Notes: generated by a model not told the origin, from the sequence alone. Shown: positions 17,777 through 26,649, counted from the stretch's first letter. The stretch: DNA of 64,000 nucleotides from Oceanicola sp. (GCA_017792405.1 CP051231.1:1984343-2048342); one strand, 5' to 3'. Program-made: numbers and translations.

Positions 17777-19477
17777 CTAAGACCCCAATCCCATTTCTGC
17801 TCTTGCCGCCTTGATGTCGATCTTGGCATTGACGCCGTGCTTTTCCAGAAGGTGCAGAAGGTGGGAACCTGTCATCAGTGTAATCGGTTTATCGGATGCA
17901 AACTTGTATGCGTCAGGTCCGTAGTCGGCTGTTGTCACAAGAATACCCTTACTCGCACCTTCGTTCATCGTCGTACCAAACAGATCGCGGACTGCGGCAA
18001 CACCAACCGTGCGCGTATACCGTTTGGCCTGAATGACAATCTTACCCCCGGTGATTGGATCAGGATCGAATGCAATCGCATCTACTCCGCCATCGCTACT
18101 TGAACGAGTGACTTTCACCTCCCCCCCTCTTGAAGCGAACTCTTTCTCGAAGAGTTCTCTGACAAGATGCTCAAATTCTTCCCAATCCATCGCCGCCAAA
18201 TTCGTAGTACCATCGGGAGCAACTTGAGAGGCTCTCGCTTCAATGAACCGCGTGTCAGTTTTCTCAAGCTCGATCACAGGTGCAATTGGTGTTAGCCCGA
18301 CAAGCGAAGCAGCGGAGACGCCTTTCAAGGATTTGAAGCAAGCCTTTGGGTCCACCTGCCCGAGGTTGATTTGCAAGAAGTCAGCCTTGCTAGTCATCAC
18401 CGAAAGGACGGTGGCAGAGACCTTCTGACCAGTCGCGCGATCAATGGTTTCGGACCAACCGTTGAATGCGATGTTTTCAATGTTGTCAGGACTGTCCGCT
18501 TCGAGCAATTCGTGTATCGTTCTCAGGCAAATCTGATAGCAAAGGCTATCGAACATCGCCTTACGGTCACGTTCGCTTATGCTTGTTTCCTTCAATTCGC
18601 CTGTTGATGCGATATATCGCACCAACTTCGTTGTTGGTAAATCCTCAGGCGAGGGGAGCATGTATTCAACAACAAGCAACTTTGTTTCCGAGTTGTACTG
18701 TATTTCCCATTGCTTTGGTATTGCCTCATCGTGATCAGAGGCTTCGAGGACTATTGAAGCATGTTCCTCGACGGCTTCGGGTAGACCGTTTTGCCAAGCG
18801 GATTTGAGCGCATCTACCTTCGCGTTCTCAGCGTCTTGAGTCTCAGCGAAGATGCGGGCTTTTTCATCTTGGTCGGCGGTCCACAAGTCACGCGCTGCAA
18901 CCCAATCCGCTTGAGCTTTGGCATTGGCAGATTTCACTCTCTCGACTTCGCGGGTATATTTCGCGATTTCGGCATCGTATTGCGCTTGCAGCTTTCCGCG
19001 TTGCCCAAATAGGGCCTGAAAGAAACTGACCTTGAGAGGAGGTGGTGCGGTCAGGGTGGCCCTTTGCTCTTTGGGTTGCTTTGGATATCTTTCGCGCTCA
19101 AACTTGGAGTTGTCTTTGAGCACATTCCAATCAACAGTGTCGTCAATTGAAAGCGTATGGCGCAGTGTATTGTTGAGCCGATCACGCCGAAACGCCGCAT
19201 CCGAACTGATTTGATCAGCGAGTTCCTTGCCTGATGCCGCTGCTTCCTTTTTGAGATAGGCTTCGTATTTCTTATCCCATTGGGCCATCAAAGTATCGAC
19301 CTTATTCTGCAAGATCGAAATTTCAGGTGCACTCAACTCTTTATGAAGATCAAGAGCAGTATGACGGAAGTCCATGTAGTACCGGAGTATGCGATCACCT
19401 GCAGCGCTGAATTTTGCGCGTAGTTCGCCTGCTTGCACGTTTTGCAAACTTGTCGATTGATATGAAATCTCGCCCAA
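17777..19477 (-). CDS. Mrr-type restriction endonuclease with long coiled-coil N-terminus
   Basis: 566 residues. The C-terminal ~135 residues are an Mrr_cat PD-(D/E)xK nuclease domain: conserved Glu in MDWEEFEHLV (about 434), the DGGVD aspartate (about 466) and IVIQAK with the Q-x-K lysine (about 485), followed by a helix and the GILVTTADYG strand. This is the architecture of type IV, modification-dependent or mobile-element-targeting nucleases. Residues about 30-250 are charged and helical, likely coiled coil. The middle region (250-420) is unrecognised. A TTG start is proposed because a stop codon lies just upstream in frame and no early ATG exists. AT-rich relative to the core genome. Confidence 0.85.
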   Translation of the reverse strand: MGEISYQSTSLQNVQAGELRAKFSAAGDRILRYYMDFRHTALDLHKELSAPEISILQNKVDTLMAQWDKKYEAYLKKEAAASGKELADQISSDAAFRRDRLNNTLRHTLSIDDTVDWNVLKDNSKFERERYPKQPKEQRATLTAPPPLKVSFFQALFGQRGKLQAQYDAEIAKYTREVERVKSANAKAQADWVAARDLWTADQDEKARIFAETQDAENAKVDALKSAWQNGLPEAVEEHASIVLEASDHDEAIPKQWEIQYNSETKLLVVEYMLPSPEDLPTTKLVRYIASTGELKETSISERDRKAMFDSLCYQICLRTIHELLEADSPDNIENIAFNGWSETIDRATGQKVSATVLSVMTSKADFLQINLGQVDPKACFKSLKGVSAASLVGLTPIAPVIELEKTDTRFIEARASQVAPDGTTNLAAMDWEEFEHLVRELFEKEFASRGGEVKVTRSSSDGGVDAIAFDPDPITGGKIVIQAKRYTRTVGVAAVRDLFGTTMNEGASKGILVTTADYGPDAYKFASDKPITLMTGSHLLHLLEKHGVNAKIDIKAARAEMGLGS

Positions 19478-19749
19478 TGCGTCGTCCCACCATCATGTTG
19501 TTAATACTACGGTTGCATCTGTCTTTCATGAATTCAAGGGTTCAGTATCGAAAATTCCCACGTTGGCGTACCTCGGTTCGCTTCGGTAGCCCATAACCGA
19601 AATCCACAATCGCTTCGCGCGACAGGTTTATCCAACTGACGCCGGAATTCGTCTCTTAGCTCTCGGACTTCTAAGGGCCGTTCGCACTCATATCAACAGG
19701 ACCACCCCCCAACCTTGCCCACTCCCCCCACCACCCTACCTCCCCCAGC
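19478..19749. other. Right edge of AT-richer islet, no gene seen
   Basis: AT-rich up to about 19680, then abruptly C-rich until the SGNH lipoprotein gene. It must hold the promoter of the endonuclease gene (minus strand), but no convincing -35/-10 pair was identified. No integrase remnant, tRNA fragment or terminal inverted repeat was seen. Confidence 0.4.
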
Positions 19750-20394
19750 ATGACCCGCTGGTTCCTCCTCCCCCTTCTCCTCCTCGCCGCCTGCGCCCCC
19801 GGCGTCCCTGACAACGCCCGGATCGTCGTCGCGGGCGACTCCGTCATGGCCTGGAACCGCGGCAGCGGCGCCTCCGTTGCCCGCGCCCTGCAAGCCCGTC
19901 TCGGGGAGCCCGTGGGCGATGTCTCCCTGCCCCTCGCCCGTGTTGCCGGGGGGAGCGGGTCGCTCAACATCCCCACCCAGCTCAGCGGCGTCAGCGCCCC
20001 CTGGGTCGTGCTGAACGGCGGGGCCAATGACATCAGCGCCAGTTGCGATTGCACCCGCTGCGGCCCCGTGCTCGACCGGCTGATCTCCACCGATGGCCGC
20101 CGTGGCGCGATCCCGGCCCTTGTCGCCAGCCTCCGGCAGCGCGGCTCCCGCGTCATCTGGGCCGATTATTACACCTCGCCCCGCTTCGCCGGCACTGCCT
20201 GCGTCGCCCCCTACCGCGAGCTGGAGTCTCGCCTTGGCCGCATGGCCGCCCGCGATCCCGGCATCTCGCTCGTCGACATGGACGATGTCTTCAGCCCCGC
20301 CGACCTCTCGCTCTTCGCCGCCGACCGGACCCACCCCTCCCCCAAGGGCTCCGCCCGCATCGCCGCCCTCGTCGCGCCCTTGCTGCGGCGCTGA
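19750..20394 (+). CDS. SGNH/GDSL-family lipoprotein hydrolase
   Basis: 214 residues. A lipoprotein signal ends in lipobox LAAC (Cys near 15). SGNH esterase blocks are present: GDSVMAW (nucleophile Ser), a conserved Gly region, GGAND (Asn) and DRTHPSPKG (catalytic Asp/His). The family includes lipases, acyl-esterases and carbohydrate acetylesterases; substrate unknown. The C-C-C cluster DCTRC near the middle may form a disulfide. The gene lies directly beside the AT-rich islet and is GC-rich, so it belongs to the core genome. Confidence 0.85.
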   Translation: MTRWFLLPLLLLAACAPGVPDNARIVVAGDSVMAWNRGSGASVARALQARLGEPVGDVSLPLARVAGGSGSLNIPTQLSGVSAPWVVLNGGANDISASCDCTRCGPVLDRLISTDGRRGAIPALVASLRQRGSRVIWADYYTSPRFAGTACVAPYRELESRLGRMAARDPGISLVDMDDVFSPADLSLFAADRTHPSPKGSARIAALVAPLLRR

Positions 20395-20447
20395 CCCGGT
20401 CCGACCGCGCGGGGCCTTAACCTCTCGTCGTTTTGCATTTTTGTCGT

Positions 20448-20491
20448 ATGCATGGAATGTGCATCAGTTGTGCATCGCTTGTGCATCCCAC
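20448..20491 (+). repeat. Array A: four 11-bp direct repeats (TGTGCATC type)
   Basis: Units are TATGCATGGAA, TGTGCATCAGT, TGTGCATCGCT and TGTGCATCCCA. TGCAT recurs at exactly 11-base intervals (20450, 20461, 20472, 20483), placing the cores on one face of the helix. GGTTAACG follows 18 bases after the last core. A near-identical arrangement is found at 58594-58637. A cooperatively bound regulator is the simplest reading; the protein is unknown. Confidence 0.75.
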
Positions 20492-20589
20492 GAAATAACG
20501 GTTAACGCCCAAACCACCCCATTGGTCTTGCATTTTTGCAAAACCCCTCCCGAAGTCCCGGTCGCCGCCTTACCGTCCTGAAATCGCAA

Positions 20590-20614
20590 AGAAAAAGGGG
20601 GGCCGAAGCCCCCC
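20590..20614 (-). terminator. Intrinsic terminator downstream of nrdJ
   Basis: On the minus strand GGGGGGC-TTCG-GCCCCCC, a 7-bp stem with a UUCG tetraloop, is followed by TTTTTC. It is 130 bases past the nrdJ stop, leaving a structured 3' untranslated region. Confidence 0.85.
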
Positions 20615-20677
20615 AGTTTCGCCGTTCAGGCTCATCGTTGTTACCGCCCGGTTTATTTGCCTGCGGCCTGAACTGCG

Positions 20678-20710
20678 CCAGGGGCGAGCGCACCCGCCCC
20701 GGAATTTTTT
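20678..20710 (+). terminator. Plus-strand intrinsic terminator
   Basis: GGGGCG (20681-20686) pairs with CGCCCC (20695-20700), extended by CC/GG across a bulged A, and is followed by GGAATTTTTT. It terminates the SGNH transcript or a small RNA arising at array A. Confidence 0.65.
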
Positions 20711-20743
20711 AACCCGAAATCAGTGGGTTATACCTTGCCCTGC

Positions 20744-23700
20744 TCAGCTGCACCCGGAGGTGCCGCCGCAGGTGTTGCACTTCATGCAGGTCCCGTTGCG
20801 GACCAGCGTGTAGTTGCCGCACTCCCCGCAGGCCTCGCCCTCGTAGCCCTGCATCTTGGCCTTCGCCCGCGCATCCAACCCGTTGGAAACGCTCGCAACT
20901 TCCGGCACCAGCGTTTCCAGCGCCACCGCCGGATCCACGCTTGCGTCCAGCGCCACGGCCCCGGCCACATCGCCGCCCAGCCCGCCTTGCAGCACCACCA
21001 GATCGGAGGGCAGCCGCTTGCGCAGGTAACCCGAGGAGGAGATTTGCTTCAGCACTTCCAAGGACTTGGACGCCGCGCTCTCGCTCACCGGCGACACGTT
21101 GGAAACACCCTCTTCCTCGCCCCGGCCCAGATCGTCAAAGGCCGCGCCTTCCGGCTTCACATGGGCCAGATCCGTCCGGTCGAGGTAGCTCACCGCCAAC
21201 TCGCGGAAGATGTAATCGAGGATCGAGGTCGCATTCTTGATGCTGTCGTTCCCCTGCACCATCCCGGCGGGCTCGAACTTGGTAAAGGTGAAGGCGTCCA
21301 CGAACTCCTCCAGCGGCACCCCGTACTGCAGGCCAACCGAGACCGCGATGGCGAAGTTGTTCATCATCGCCCGGAACCCGGCGCCTTCCTTGTGCATGTC
21401 GATGAAGAGCTCGCCGAGCTTGCCATCTTCATACTCGCCGGTCCGCAGATACACCTTGTGCCCGCCCACAACCGCCTTCTGGGTATAGCCCTTGCGGCGG
21501 TGCGGCAGCTTGGTCCGGGCCGCGCGCACGACCTCCTTGACCACCACTTTCTCGATGATCTTCTCGGCCAGAACCACGGCCTTCTCCGAGGGCGCGCCGC
21601 TTTCCAGCACCTCCTGCGCCTCCTCGTCATCCTCCACCAGCGCGGCCGCGAGAGGCTGCGAGAGCTTGGAGCCGTCGCGATAGAGCGCGTTCGCCTTGAT
21701 CCCCATCTGCCAGCTGCGCTCATAGGCGGCCTGGCAATCCTCGATGGTGGCGTCGTTCGGCATGTTGATGGTTTTGGAGATCGCGCCTGAGATAAAGCTC
21801 TGGGCGGCGGCCATCATGTCGATGTGCGAATTCACCGAGAGGAACCGCTTGCCCTTCTTGCCGCAGGGGTTTGCGCAATCGAAGACGTTCAGATGCTCTT
21901 CCTTCAGGTGCGGCGCACCCTCCAGCGTCATCGTCCCGCAAACATGGTCGTTGGCCGCCTCGATCTGCGCCTTGGTGAAGCCAAGAGAAGAGAGCAGGTC
22001 AAAGCCCGGATCGTTCAGCTTTTCAGCCGGGATTCCCAGAACCTCGGTGCAGAACTCTTCGCCCAGCGTCCACTGGTTGAAGACGAAGCGGATGTCGAAG
22101 GCAGAGGCCAGCGCCTTTTCGACCTTGTCGATCTCCGCCTGCCCAAAGCCGTGGCCGACCAGCGCGGTGTGGTTGATGCCGGGCGCGTTGCCAAGGGAGC
22201 CGTGGCCCACCGCGTAGGCGATGATCTCACCGATCTGCGCCTCGCCGTAGCCCAGCTTCTTCAGCGCCGCCGGGACCGAGCGGTTGATGATCTTGAAGTA
22301 GCCGCCGCCCGCGAGCTTCTTGAACTTCACCAAAGCGAAGTCGGGCTCGATGCCGGTGGTGTCGCAGTCCATCACGAGGCCGATGGTGCCGGTCGGGGCA
22401 ATCACCGAAACCTGTGCATTGCGGTAGCCGTTCTTCTCGCCGAGGCTCAGCGCCTCGTCCCAGGCTTCCTTGGCCAGCGCCACGAGGTCGCTATCGGGGC
22501 AACCGGCGTGGTCGAGAGCAACCGGGTTCACGTTCATCACCTCGTAGCCCTTGGTCTCACCATGGGCCGCGCGGCGGTGGTTGCGGATCACGCGGAGCAT
22601 GTGCTCGGCGTTCTTGGCATAACCGGGGAAGGCGCCCAGCTCACCGGCCATCTCGGCGGAGGTGGCATAGGAGATGCCGGTCATGATCGCGGTCAGCGCG
22701 CCACCCAGCGCCCGGCCCTCTCGGCTGTCGTAGCCGAGGCCGAGGTTCATCAGCAGACCGCCGATGTTGGCATAGCCCAGCCCCAGCGTGCGGAAGTCAT
22801 ACGACCGCTGCGCGATCTCCTTGGAGGGGAACTGCGCCATCATCACGCTGATCTCCAGCGTCACGGTCCAGAGGCGCGTGGCGTGCACATAGTCCTCGGC
22901 CATGAACTTGCCGTCCTTGAGGAAGGTCAGCAGGTTCATCGAGGCCAGGTTGCAGGCGGTGTCGTCGAGGAACATGTATTCCGAGCAGGGGTTCGAGCCC
23001 CGGATCGCGCCGTCTTCCGGGCAGGTGTGCCAGGCGTTGACGGTGTCATGGTACTGGATGCCCGGGTCGGCGCAGGCCCAAGCGGCGTGGCCGATGTCTT
23101 CCCAAAGCTCACGGGCCGAGATGGTCTTCGACACCTTGCCATCGGTCCGGTTCACCAGCTCCCACGGCAGATCATCCTTCACCGCCTTCAGGAAGGCATC
23201 GGTGACGCGGACGGAGTTGTTGGAGTTCTGGCCCGACACGGTCGCGTAGGCCTCGGAGTCCCAATCGGTGTCATAGGTCGGAAACTCGATCGAGGCGTAG
23301 CCCTGCCGCGCGTAATCCAGCACGCGCTTGATGTAGGTCTCGGGAATGCGCGACTTCTTGGCGTCCTTCACCGCACCCTTCAGCGCGTCGTTCGCATTCG
23401 GGTCATAGGCGCCGTCCTCGGAGCCGTCGAAGGCGCGGATCGCGGAGAAGATCGCGTTCAGCTTCTCCTCGTGCATCTTGGAGCCGGCGACCAGCGAAGC
23501 CACCTTCTGCTCTTCCTTCACCTTCCAGTTGACGTATTCCTGAATGTCCGGGTGATCGGCGTCCACGATCACCATCTTGGCGGCGCGCCGGGTCGTTCCG
23601 CCCGACTTGATCGCACCGGCAGCGCGATCCCCGATCTTGAGGAACCCCATCAGGCCGGAGGACTTGCCCCCGCCCGACAGAGCCTCGCCCTCGGCACGCA

Positions 23701-24412
23701 GGGAGGAAAAATTCGTGCCGGTGCCAGAGCCGTATTTGAAGAGCCGCGCCTCGCGGACCCAGAGATCCATGATGCCGCCATCGTTCACAAGGTCATCGCT
23801 GACCGACTGGATGAAGCAGGCGTGCGGCTGCGGGTGCTCGTAGGAAGACTTGGACTTGGTCAGCTTGCCCGTCTTGTAATCCACGTAGTGGTGGCCCTGC
23901 GCCGGGCCGTCGATGCCGTAGGCCCAGTGCAGGCCGGTGTTGAACCACTGCGGCGAGTTCGGCGCGGCGCGCTGGGTCGCCAGCATGTGGCGCATCTCGT
24001 CGTAGTAGGCCTTGGCGTCGGCCTCGGTGGTAAAGTAGCCGCCCTTCCAGCCCCAGTAGGCCCATGCACCGGCCAGACGGTCGAACACCTGCTTGGCCGA
24101 GGTCTCGCCGCCAGTGCGCTCGTCTTCGGGCAGCTCTTTCAGCGCGGCCTCATCGGGAACCGAGCGCCACAGGAACTCCGGCACGCCCTTTTCCTTCACC
24201 TTCTTGAGGCGGGCGGGCACACCGGCTTTACGGAAGTACTTCTGCGCGATCACATCCGAGGCCACCTGGCTCCAGGAGCTGGGCACCTCGAGATTGTCGA
24301 GCTTGAACACGACAGAGCCGTCAGGGTTGCGGATTTCAGACGTGGTGGTGGTAAACTCCAGCCCGCCGTACGCTGCGCCTTTGGACGTGGTGAACTTCCG
24401 TTCAATCTTCAT
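20744..24412 (-). CDS. nrdJ: NrdJ, adenosylcobalamin-dependent ribonucleotide reductase (class II)
   Basis: Reduces ribonucleotides to deoxyribonucleotides using an adenosylcobalamin-generated thiyl radical; oxygen-independent. 1222 residues from the ATG at 24412 (a GTG six bases upstream is possible). The glycyl-radical-like barrel carries the disulfide-forming cysteine near 199 (PHACFIQ), the thiyl-radical cysteine in SNPCSEY near 475 and its partner about 12 residues later in TACNLAS. The C-terminus has the CGECG...CMKCNTCGG zinc-ribbon-like cysteine cluster that re-reduces the active site. It is the only reductase in the window. The upstream region holds NrdR-like boxes and no cobalamin riboswitch, consistent with B12 being cofactor rather than signal. 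Confidence 0.97.
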   Translation of the reverse strand: MKIERKFTTSKGAAYGGLEFTTTTSEIRNPDGSVVFKLDNLEVPSSWSQVASDVIAQKYFRKAGVPARLKKVKEKGVPEFLWRSVPDEAALKELPEDERTGGETSAKQVFDRLAGAWAYWGWKGGYFTTEADAKAYYDEMRHMLATQRAAPNSPQWFNTGLHWAYGIDGPAQGHHYVDYKTGKLTKSKSSYEHPQPHACFIQSVSDDLVNDGGIMDLWVREARLFKYGSGTGTNFSSLRAEGEALSGGGKSSGLMGFLKIGDRAAGAIKSGGTTRRAAKMVIVDADHPDIQEYVNWKVKEEQKVASLVAGSKMHEEKLNAIFSAIRAFDGSEDGAYDPNANDALKGAVKDAKKSRIPETYIKRVLDYARQGYASIEFPTYDTDWDSEAYATVSGQNSNNSVRVTDAFLKAVKDDLPWELVNRTDGKVSKTISARELWEDIGHAAWACADPGIQYHDTVNAWHTCPEDGAIRGSNPCSEYMFLDDTACNLASMNLLTFLKDGKFMAEDYVHATRLWTVTLEISVMMAQFPSKEIAQRSYDFRTLGLGYANIGGLLMNLGLGYDSREGRALGGALTAIMTGISYATSAEMAGELGAFPGYAKNAEHMLRVIRNHRRAAHGETKGYEVMNVNPVALDHAGCPDSDLVALAKEAWDEALSLGEKNGYRNAQVSVIAPTGTIGLVMDCDTTGIEPDFALVKFKKLAGGGYFKIINRSVPAALKKLGYGEAQIGEIIAYAVGHGSLGNAPGINHTALVGHGFGQAEIDKVEKALASAFDIRFVFNQWTLGEEFCTEVLGIPAEKLNDPGFDLLSSLGFTKAQIEAANDHVCGTMTLEGAPHLKEEHLNVFDCANPCGKKGKRFLSVNSHIDMMAAAQSFISGAISKTINMPNDATIEDCQAAYERSWQMGIKANALYRDGSKLSQPLAAALVEDDEEAQEVLESGAPSEKAVVLAEKIIEKVVVKEVVRAARTKLPHRRKGYTQKAVVGGHKVYLRTGEYEDGKLGELFIDMHKEGAGFRAMMNNFAIAVSVGLQYGVPLEEFVDAFTFTKFEPAGMVQGNDSIKNATSILDYIFRELAVSYLDRTDLAHVKPEGAAFDDLGRGEEEGVSNVSPVSESAASKSLEVLKQISSSGYLRKRLPSDLVVLQGGLGGDVAGAVALDASVDPAVALETLVPEVASVSNGLDARAKAKMQGYEGEACGECGNYTLVRNGTCMKCNTCGGTSGCS

Positions 24413-24913
24413 GGTCACATGCCTCTTCTACATTTGGCGCCTTGTTTTGGCGGCACCTGTCTGTTGCGTCCCGGCGCGGCTCGGCCACGCTCATTTACCC
24501 TGCCGATGGGGCGCAGGAGGCTCACCGCCGAACGCAGGCGCTCGGTCGTGGCAGGCTGTGCGCGGCCTGCCTCTCGGCTGATATGGTCTCGTGACCGTCC
24601 CTCTTGCGACCGTCCCGCCTGCCTCCGGTTGCCCGGAAGGCCGCGTGTGGTTTGGTCGAGTGGCAGAAGGCCGGGAGGCGCCGCTGCGCCCCATGTGTCC
24701 CCGGTATCCGGGTCGCCCCGGTATGCCCCCTGCCGCCTCGCCCGTGCCCCAACATCTTGTGGCGGCTCAGTCGGCCCCCACAAGAAACCCGATCGGGGTG
24801 CGAAGCGTCAACGCTAAAATCCGACCTATCCCGCAATCTTTTCTGTTGACGGATCGGCCATCCGCAGAATCCCCTCACAGCCGCGTGATTCACTCACACC
24901 CCGCGGAGCTTCA

Positions 24914-24958
24914 CCACAAGATGTAGAGGCGCGCGCCAAGTCATACGAAATATGGTGG
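24914..24958. promoter_or_regulatory. Tandem NrdR-like boxes upstream of nrdJ
   Basis: CCACAAGATGTAGAGG (24914-24929) and ATACGAAATATGGTGG (24943-24958) match the 16-base NrdR-box pattern acaCwAtATaTwGtgt at most conserved positions. NrdR is the ATP/dATP-sensing repressor of ribonucleotide reductase genes and usually binds paired boxes. They lie about 500 bases before the nrdJ start, so the promoter is probably there and the leader long. Confidence 0.5.
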
Positions 24959-25132
24959 TTTTTGCCCCGATCATGTCAGCCGACACGCCGCCTGTCCCCA
25001 CGCTTCTCCACAGCCAGGCACCCCGCACGACCCCCTGCCCGGCCCCCGGCCAACCAGTGCATCCCCGCCACAGTGGCAAGGCCCCGCCCAGCCCATTTCC
25101 GGCCCCCTGCCCAAGAATTGGGCGAAGCTGAG

Positions 25133-25148
25133 ACACTAGATGTAGTGG
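25133..25148. promoter_or_regulatory. NrdR-like box (best palindrome)
   Basis: ACACTAGATGTAGTGG is a near-perfect inverted repeat (ACACTA / TAGTGG) and the best match in the region to the NrdR box. A further similar half-conserved copy, CCACAAGATATGGGCC on the minus strand, is at 25244-25259 close to the 3' end of tRNA-Pro. Confidence 0.45.
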
Positions 25149-25266
25149 TATCCGCAAATCCGCTTTCGCAGTTTTTGGCCTGCCCCAGCCCGAATCCCGG
25201 CCCGGCAGTGCGGCCCCAACCGGGGTTTGCCCGCCGCAGACGGCCCATATCTTGTGGTGGAGGTGG

Positions 25267-25343
25267 TGGTCGGGGCGGAGAGATTCGAACTCCCGACCCT
25301 CTGTTCCCAAAACAGATGCGCTACCAGGCTGCGCTACGCCCCG
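25267..25343 (-). tRNA. tRNA-Pro (anticodon TGG)
   Basis: 77 bases including an encoded CCA end. The acceptor arms CGGGGCG/CGCCCCG pair perfectly. A D-arm with AGCGCAGCCTGGTAGCGC, the anticodon loop TTTGGGA with anticodon TGG, and the T-loop GTTCGAATC are intact. It reads codons CCA and, by wobble, other CCN. It is oriented toward nrdJ on the same strand. Confidence 0.98.
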
Positions 25344-25385
25344 ACGAGGCGCGGTTTAGCCTGTGCCGCGACCAAAGGAAAGGCC

Positions 25386-25958
25386 CTAGCTGCCCTCGCC
25401 GCCACAGGGCCACGCCGCGCCTGTGCCAAAGGCCGGGTGCAGCATCTGCGCGCCCGGCCCGATGCCGAAGGCCTTCGCCAGCCCGCCGTTGATCTCCAGC
25501 ACTGCGAGGATGCCGTCACCGCCGGGAATCGGGGTCTCGTCATGGGGCACGGCGTTGGAGTGGACCTTCTGCACCACGCCCTGCGAATCCATAAAGATCA
25601 TGTCGAGCGGAATGAGCGTGTTGCGCATCCAGAAGCTCACGCGCCCCGCCCTCGGGTAGACAAAGAGCATCCCCGCCGAGCGGGCCATGCTCTCGCGGTG
25701 CATCAACCCCTGCGCGCGCTCATCGGAATCATCGGCGATCTCCACCGAGAAGCGGGCCTGCCCGCCCTCCCAGCGCAGCCGCACCTCTCCGGTCTCGCAA
25801 CCCTCCACGCCGGGCACAAGCGCCGCCCCGGCCCCATCGGGCATGGCGGCAAAGGGCGCCGTCTCGCGGGCACCGTCAAGGTCAAGCGCCCCGCCCTCCT
25901 GCGCCGCAAGCGTCGCAGGGGTGAGCGCCAGAACCGCTGCCGCAATCAGACCGGGCAT
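25386..25958 (-). CDS. DUF192 exported protein
   Basis: 190 residues from the ATG at 25958, which opens a signal peptide ending near LAAQE. The C-terminal two thirds is a DUF192 domain: RAQGLMHRESM, GMLFVYPR, VSFWMRNTLIPLDMIFMD and the GILAVLEINGG strand. The family is widespread and mostly uncharacterised; an envelope role is inferred from the signal peptide. It lies 35 bp downstream of the double cold-shock gene on the same strand, a pairing that I recall as common in Rhodobacteraceae, so co-transcription is likely. Confidence 0.88.
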   Translation of the reverse strand: MPGLIAAAVLALTPATLAAQEGGALDLDGARETAPFAAMPDGAGAALVPGVEGCETGEVRLRWEGGQARFSVEIADDSDERAQGLMHRESMARSAGMLFVYPRAGRVSFWMRNTLIPLDMIFMDSQGVVQKVHSNAVPHDETPIPGGDGILAVLEINGGLAKAFGIGPGAQMLHPAFGTGAAWPCGGEGS

Positions 25959-25993
25959 GGAACGCCGCCGCTCAGGCCGCGCGCGCCATGCCC

Positions 25994-26533
25994 TCAGTCC
26001 TTCTTTTCCTTGAGCGCCGATTCCCATGAAAGCACCTGCGTTGCCATCCGTCCGCGCCGCCCTTCGACGACCTTCAGGCAGATTGCCTCGCCCGGTTGCA
26101 GGTCTGCAAGGCCGGAGCGCCGAAGCACTTCAATGTGAACGAAAATGTCCTCCGGGTGGCGGAAGACATTGGCAAAGCCAAAGCCCTTGCCCTTGTCGAA
26201 CCACTTCACCCGTGCAGGCTCCATCGGCAGCGCGGCAAGCTCGTCTGGGTCGAGCGCGGCCACATCGTCCAGCGGCGGGGCATCGCCCGGCTCGGGCGGA
26301 TCGATGGTGAACACCTCCACCGCCTGCTGGCCGCGATTGGTGTCCTGCACGCTGATCTCGATCCCGGCTCCGTCCGCAACGGAGCTCTGGCCGAAATTGC
26401 GCAGCACATTCGCATGAAGCAGAATATCCGGGCCACCTTCGTCGGCGATGACAAAGCCAAAGCCCTTGGCCGGATCAAACCACTTCACACGTCCTCTGAT
26501 CCGCTTTTCCGCTGTGTGTTCTTCTTCTTCCAT
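25994..26533 (-). CDS. Protein with two cold-shock domains
   Basis: 179 residues containing two nucleic-acid-binding cold-shock domains: about 11-75 ([16 protein letters not shown] with DILLH) and about 107-172 ([14 protein letters not shown] with DIFVH), joined by an acidic linker. Both copies keep the aromatic RNP1 (KGFGF) and RNP2-type residues. Canonical CspA proteins have one domain of about 70 residues; tandem versions occur in alphaproteobacteria. Probable RNA chaperone or antiterminator. Upstream of the DUF192 gene in the same direction. Confidence 0.92.
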   Translation of the reverse strand: MEEEEHTAEKRIRGRVKWFDPAKGFGFVIADEGGPDILLHANVLRNFGQSSVADGAGIEISVQDTNRGQQAVEVFTIDPPEPGDAPPLDDVAALDPDELAALPMEPARVKWFDKGKGFGFANVFRHPEDIFVHIEVLRRSGLADLQPGEAICLKVVEGRRGRMATQVLSWESALKEKKD

Positions 26534-26649
26534 TCCGGTTCAATTTTGTCCTCATGGCGCATGCCGAGCCATTGGCCCGCCAGACGCTCTGCCCCGACTA
26601 ACAAGGGCATTCCCCTACCGCTTAAACAGTGCCTGCCGATCCGCGAGTG

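Larger units (their letters stand above)
20510..20710 (+). ncRNA. Hypothetical small RNA between array A and a terminator
   Basis: Speculative. Downstream of array A and GGTTAACG, the plus strand can fold a GGGGGG/CCCCCC hairpin (20597-20614), a GTTCAGGC/GCCTGAAC stem (20624-20673) and an intrinsic terminator with T6 (20678-20710). No promoter was proven, and the same sequence could simply be the 3' untranslated region of the SGNH gene. Confidence 0.25.
20395..20743. other. 349-bp convergent intergenic region with repeats and hairpins
   Basis: No gene. It contains the four-unit 11-bp array (20448-20491) flanked by direct copies of TTGCATTTTTG (20434-20444 and 20528-20538), GGTTAACG (20501-20508), a minus-strand terminator for nrdJ (20590-20614), a wide inverted repeat GTTCAGGC (20624-20631) / GCCTGAAC (20666-20673), and a plus-strand terminator (20678-20710). 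The order could encode a small plus-strand RNA. Confidence 0.6.
24419..25266. other. 848-bp region between nrdJ and tRNA-Pro
   Basis: No convincing protein gene. It is probably the nrdJ promoter plus an unusually long leader read on the minus strand. It includes GGCAGGC/GCCTGCC-type hairpins (around 24550-24575), a palindrome GCCCAA-GAA-TTGGGC (25109-25123) after the tRNA, and at least five copies of a 16-base NrdR-like motif (24747-24762 region, 24914, 24943, 25133, 25244). I looked for the cobalamin-riboswitch B12 box and did not find it. Confidence 0.55.

Noticed and set aside
17092..19749. Mobile element at the AT-rich islet
   Set aside because: No transposase, integrase, tRNA target or terminal repeats were recognised; only composition suggests transfer.
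19478..19749. ATG-initiated short frame just upstream of the Mrr-type gene
   Set aside because: It is out of frame with the nuclease and ends after about 35 codons inside it; no similarity seen.
20448..20491. CRISPR or tandem satellite at array A
   Set aside because: Units are 11 bases without spacers and no cas genes are near; phased binding sites fit better.
24415..24893. Small minus-strand frames just upstream of nrdJ
   Set aside because: Composition is unlike proteins of this organism, no ribosome-binding site or family similarity; the region is more plausibly an untranslated leader.
24419..24900. Cobalamin riboswitch before nrdJ
   Set aside because: A GCCACTCG stretch drew attention, but the B12-box consensus and its surrounding helices are missing, and the enzyme uses B12 so such control would not be expected.
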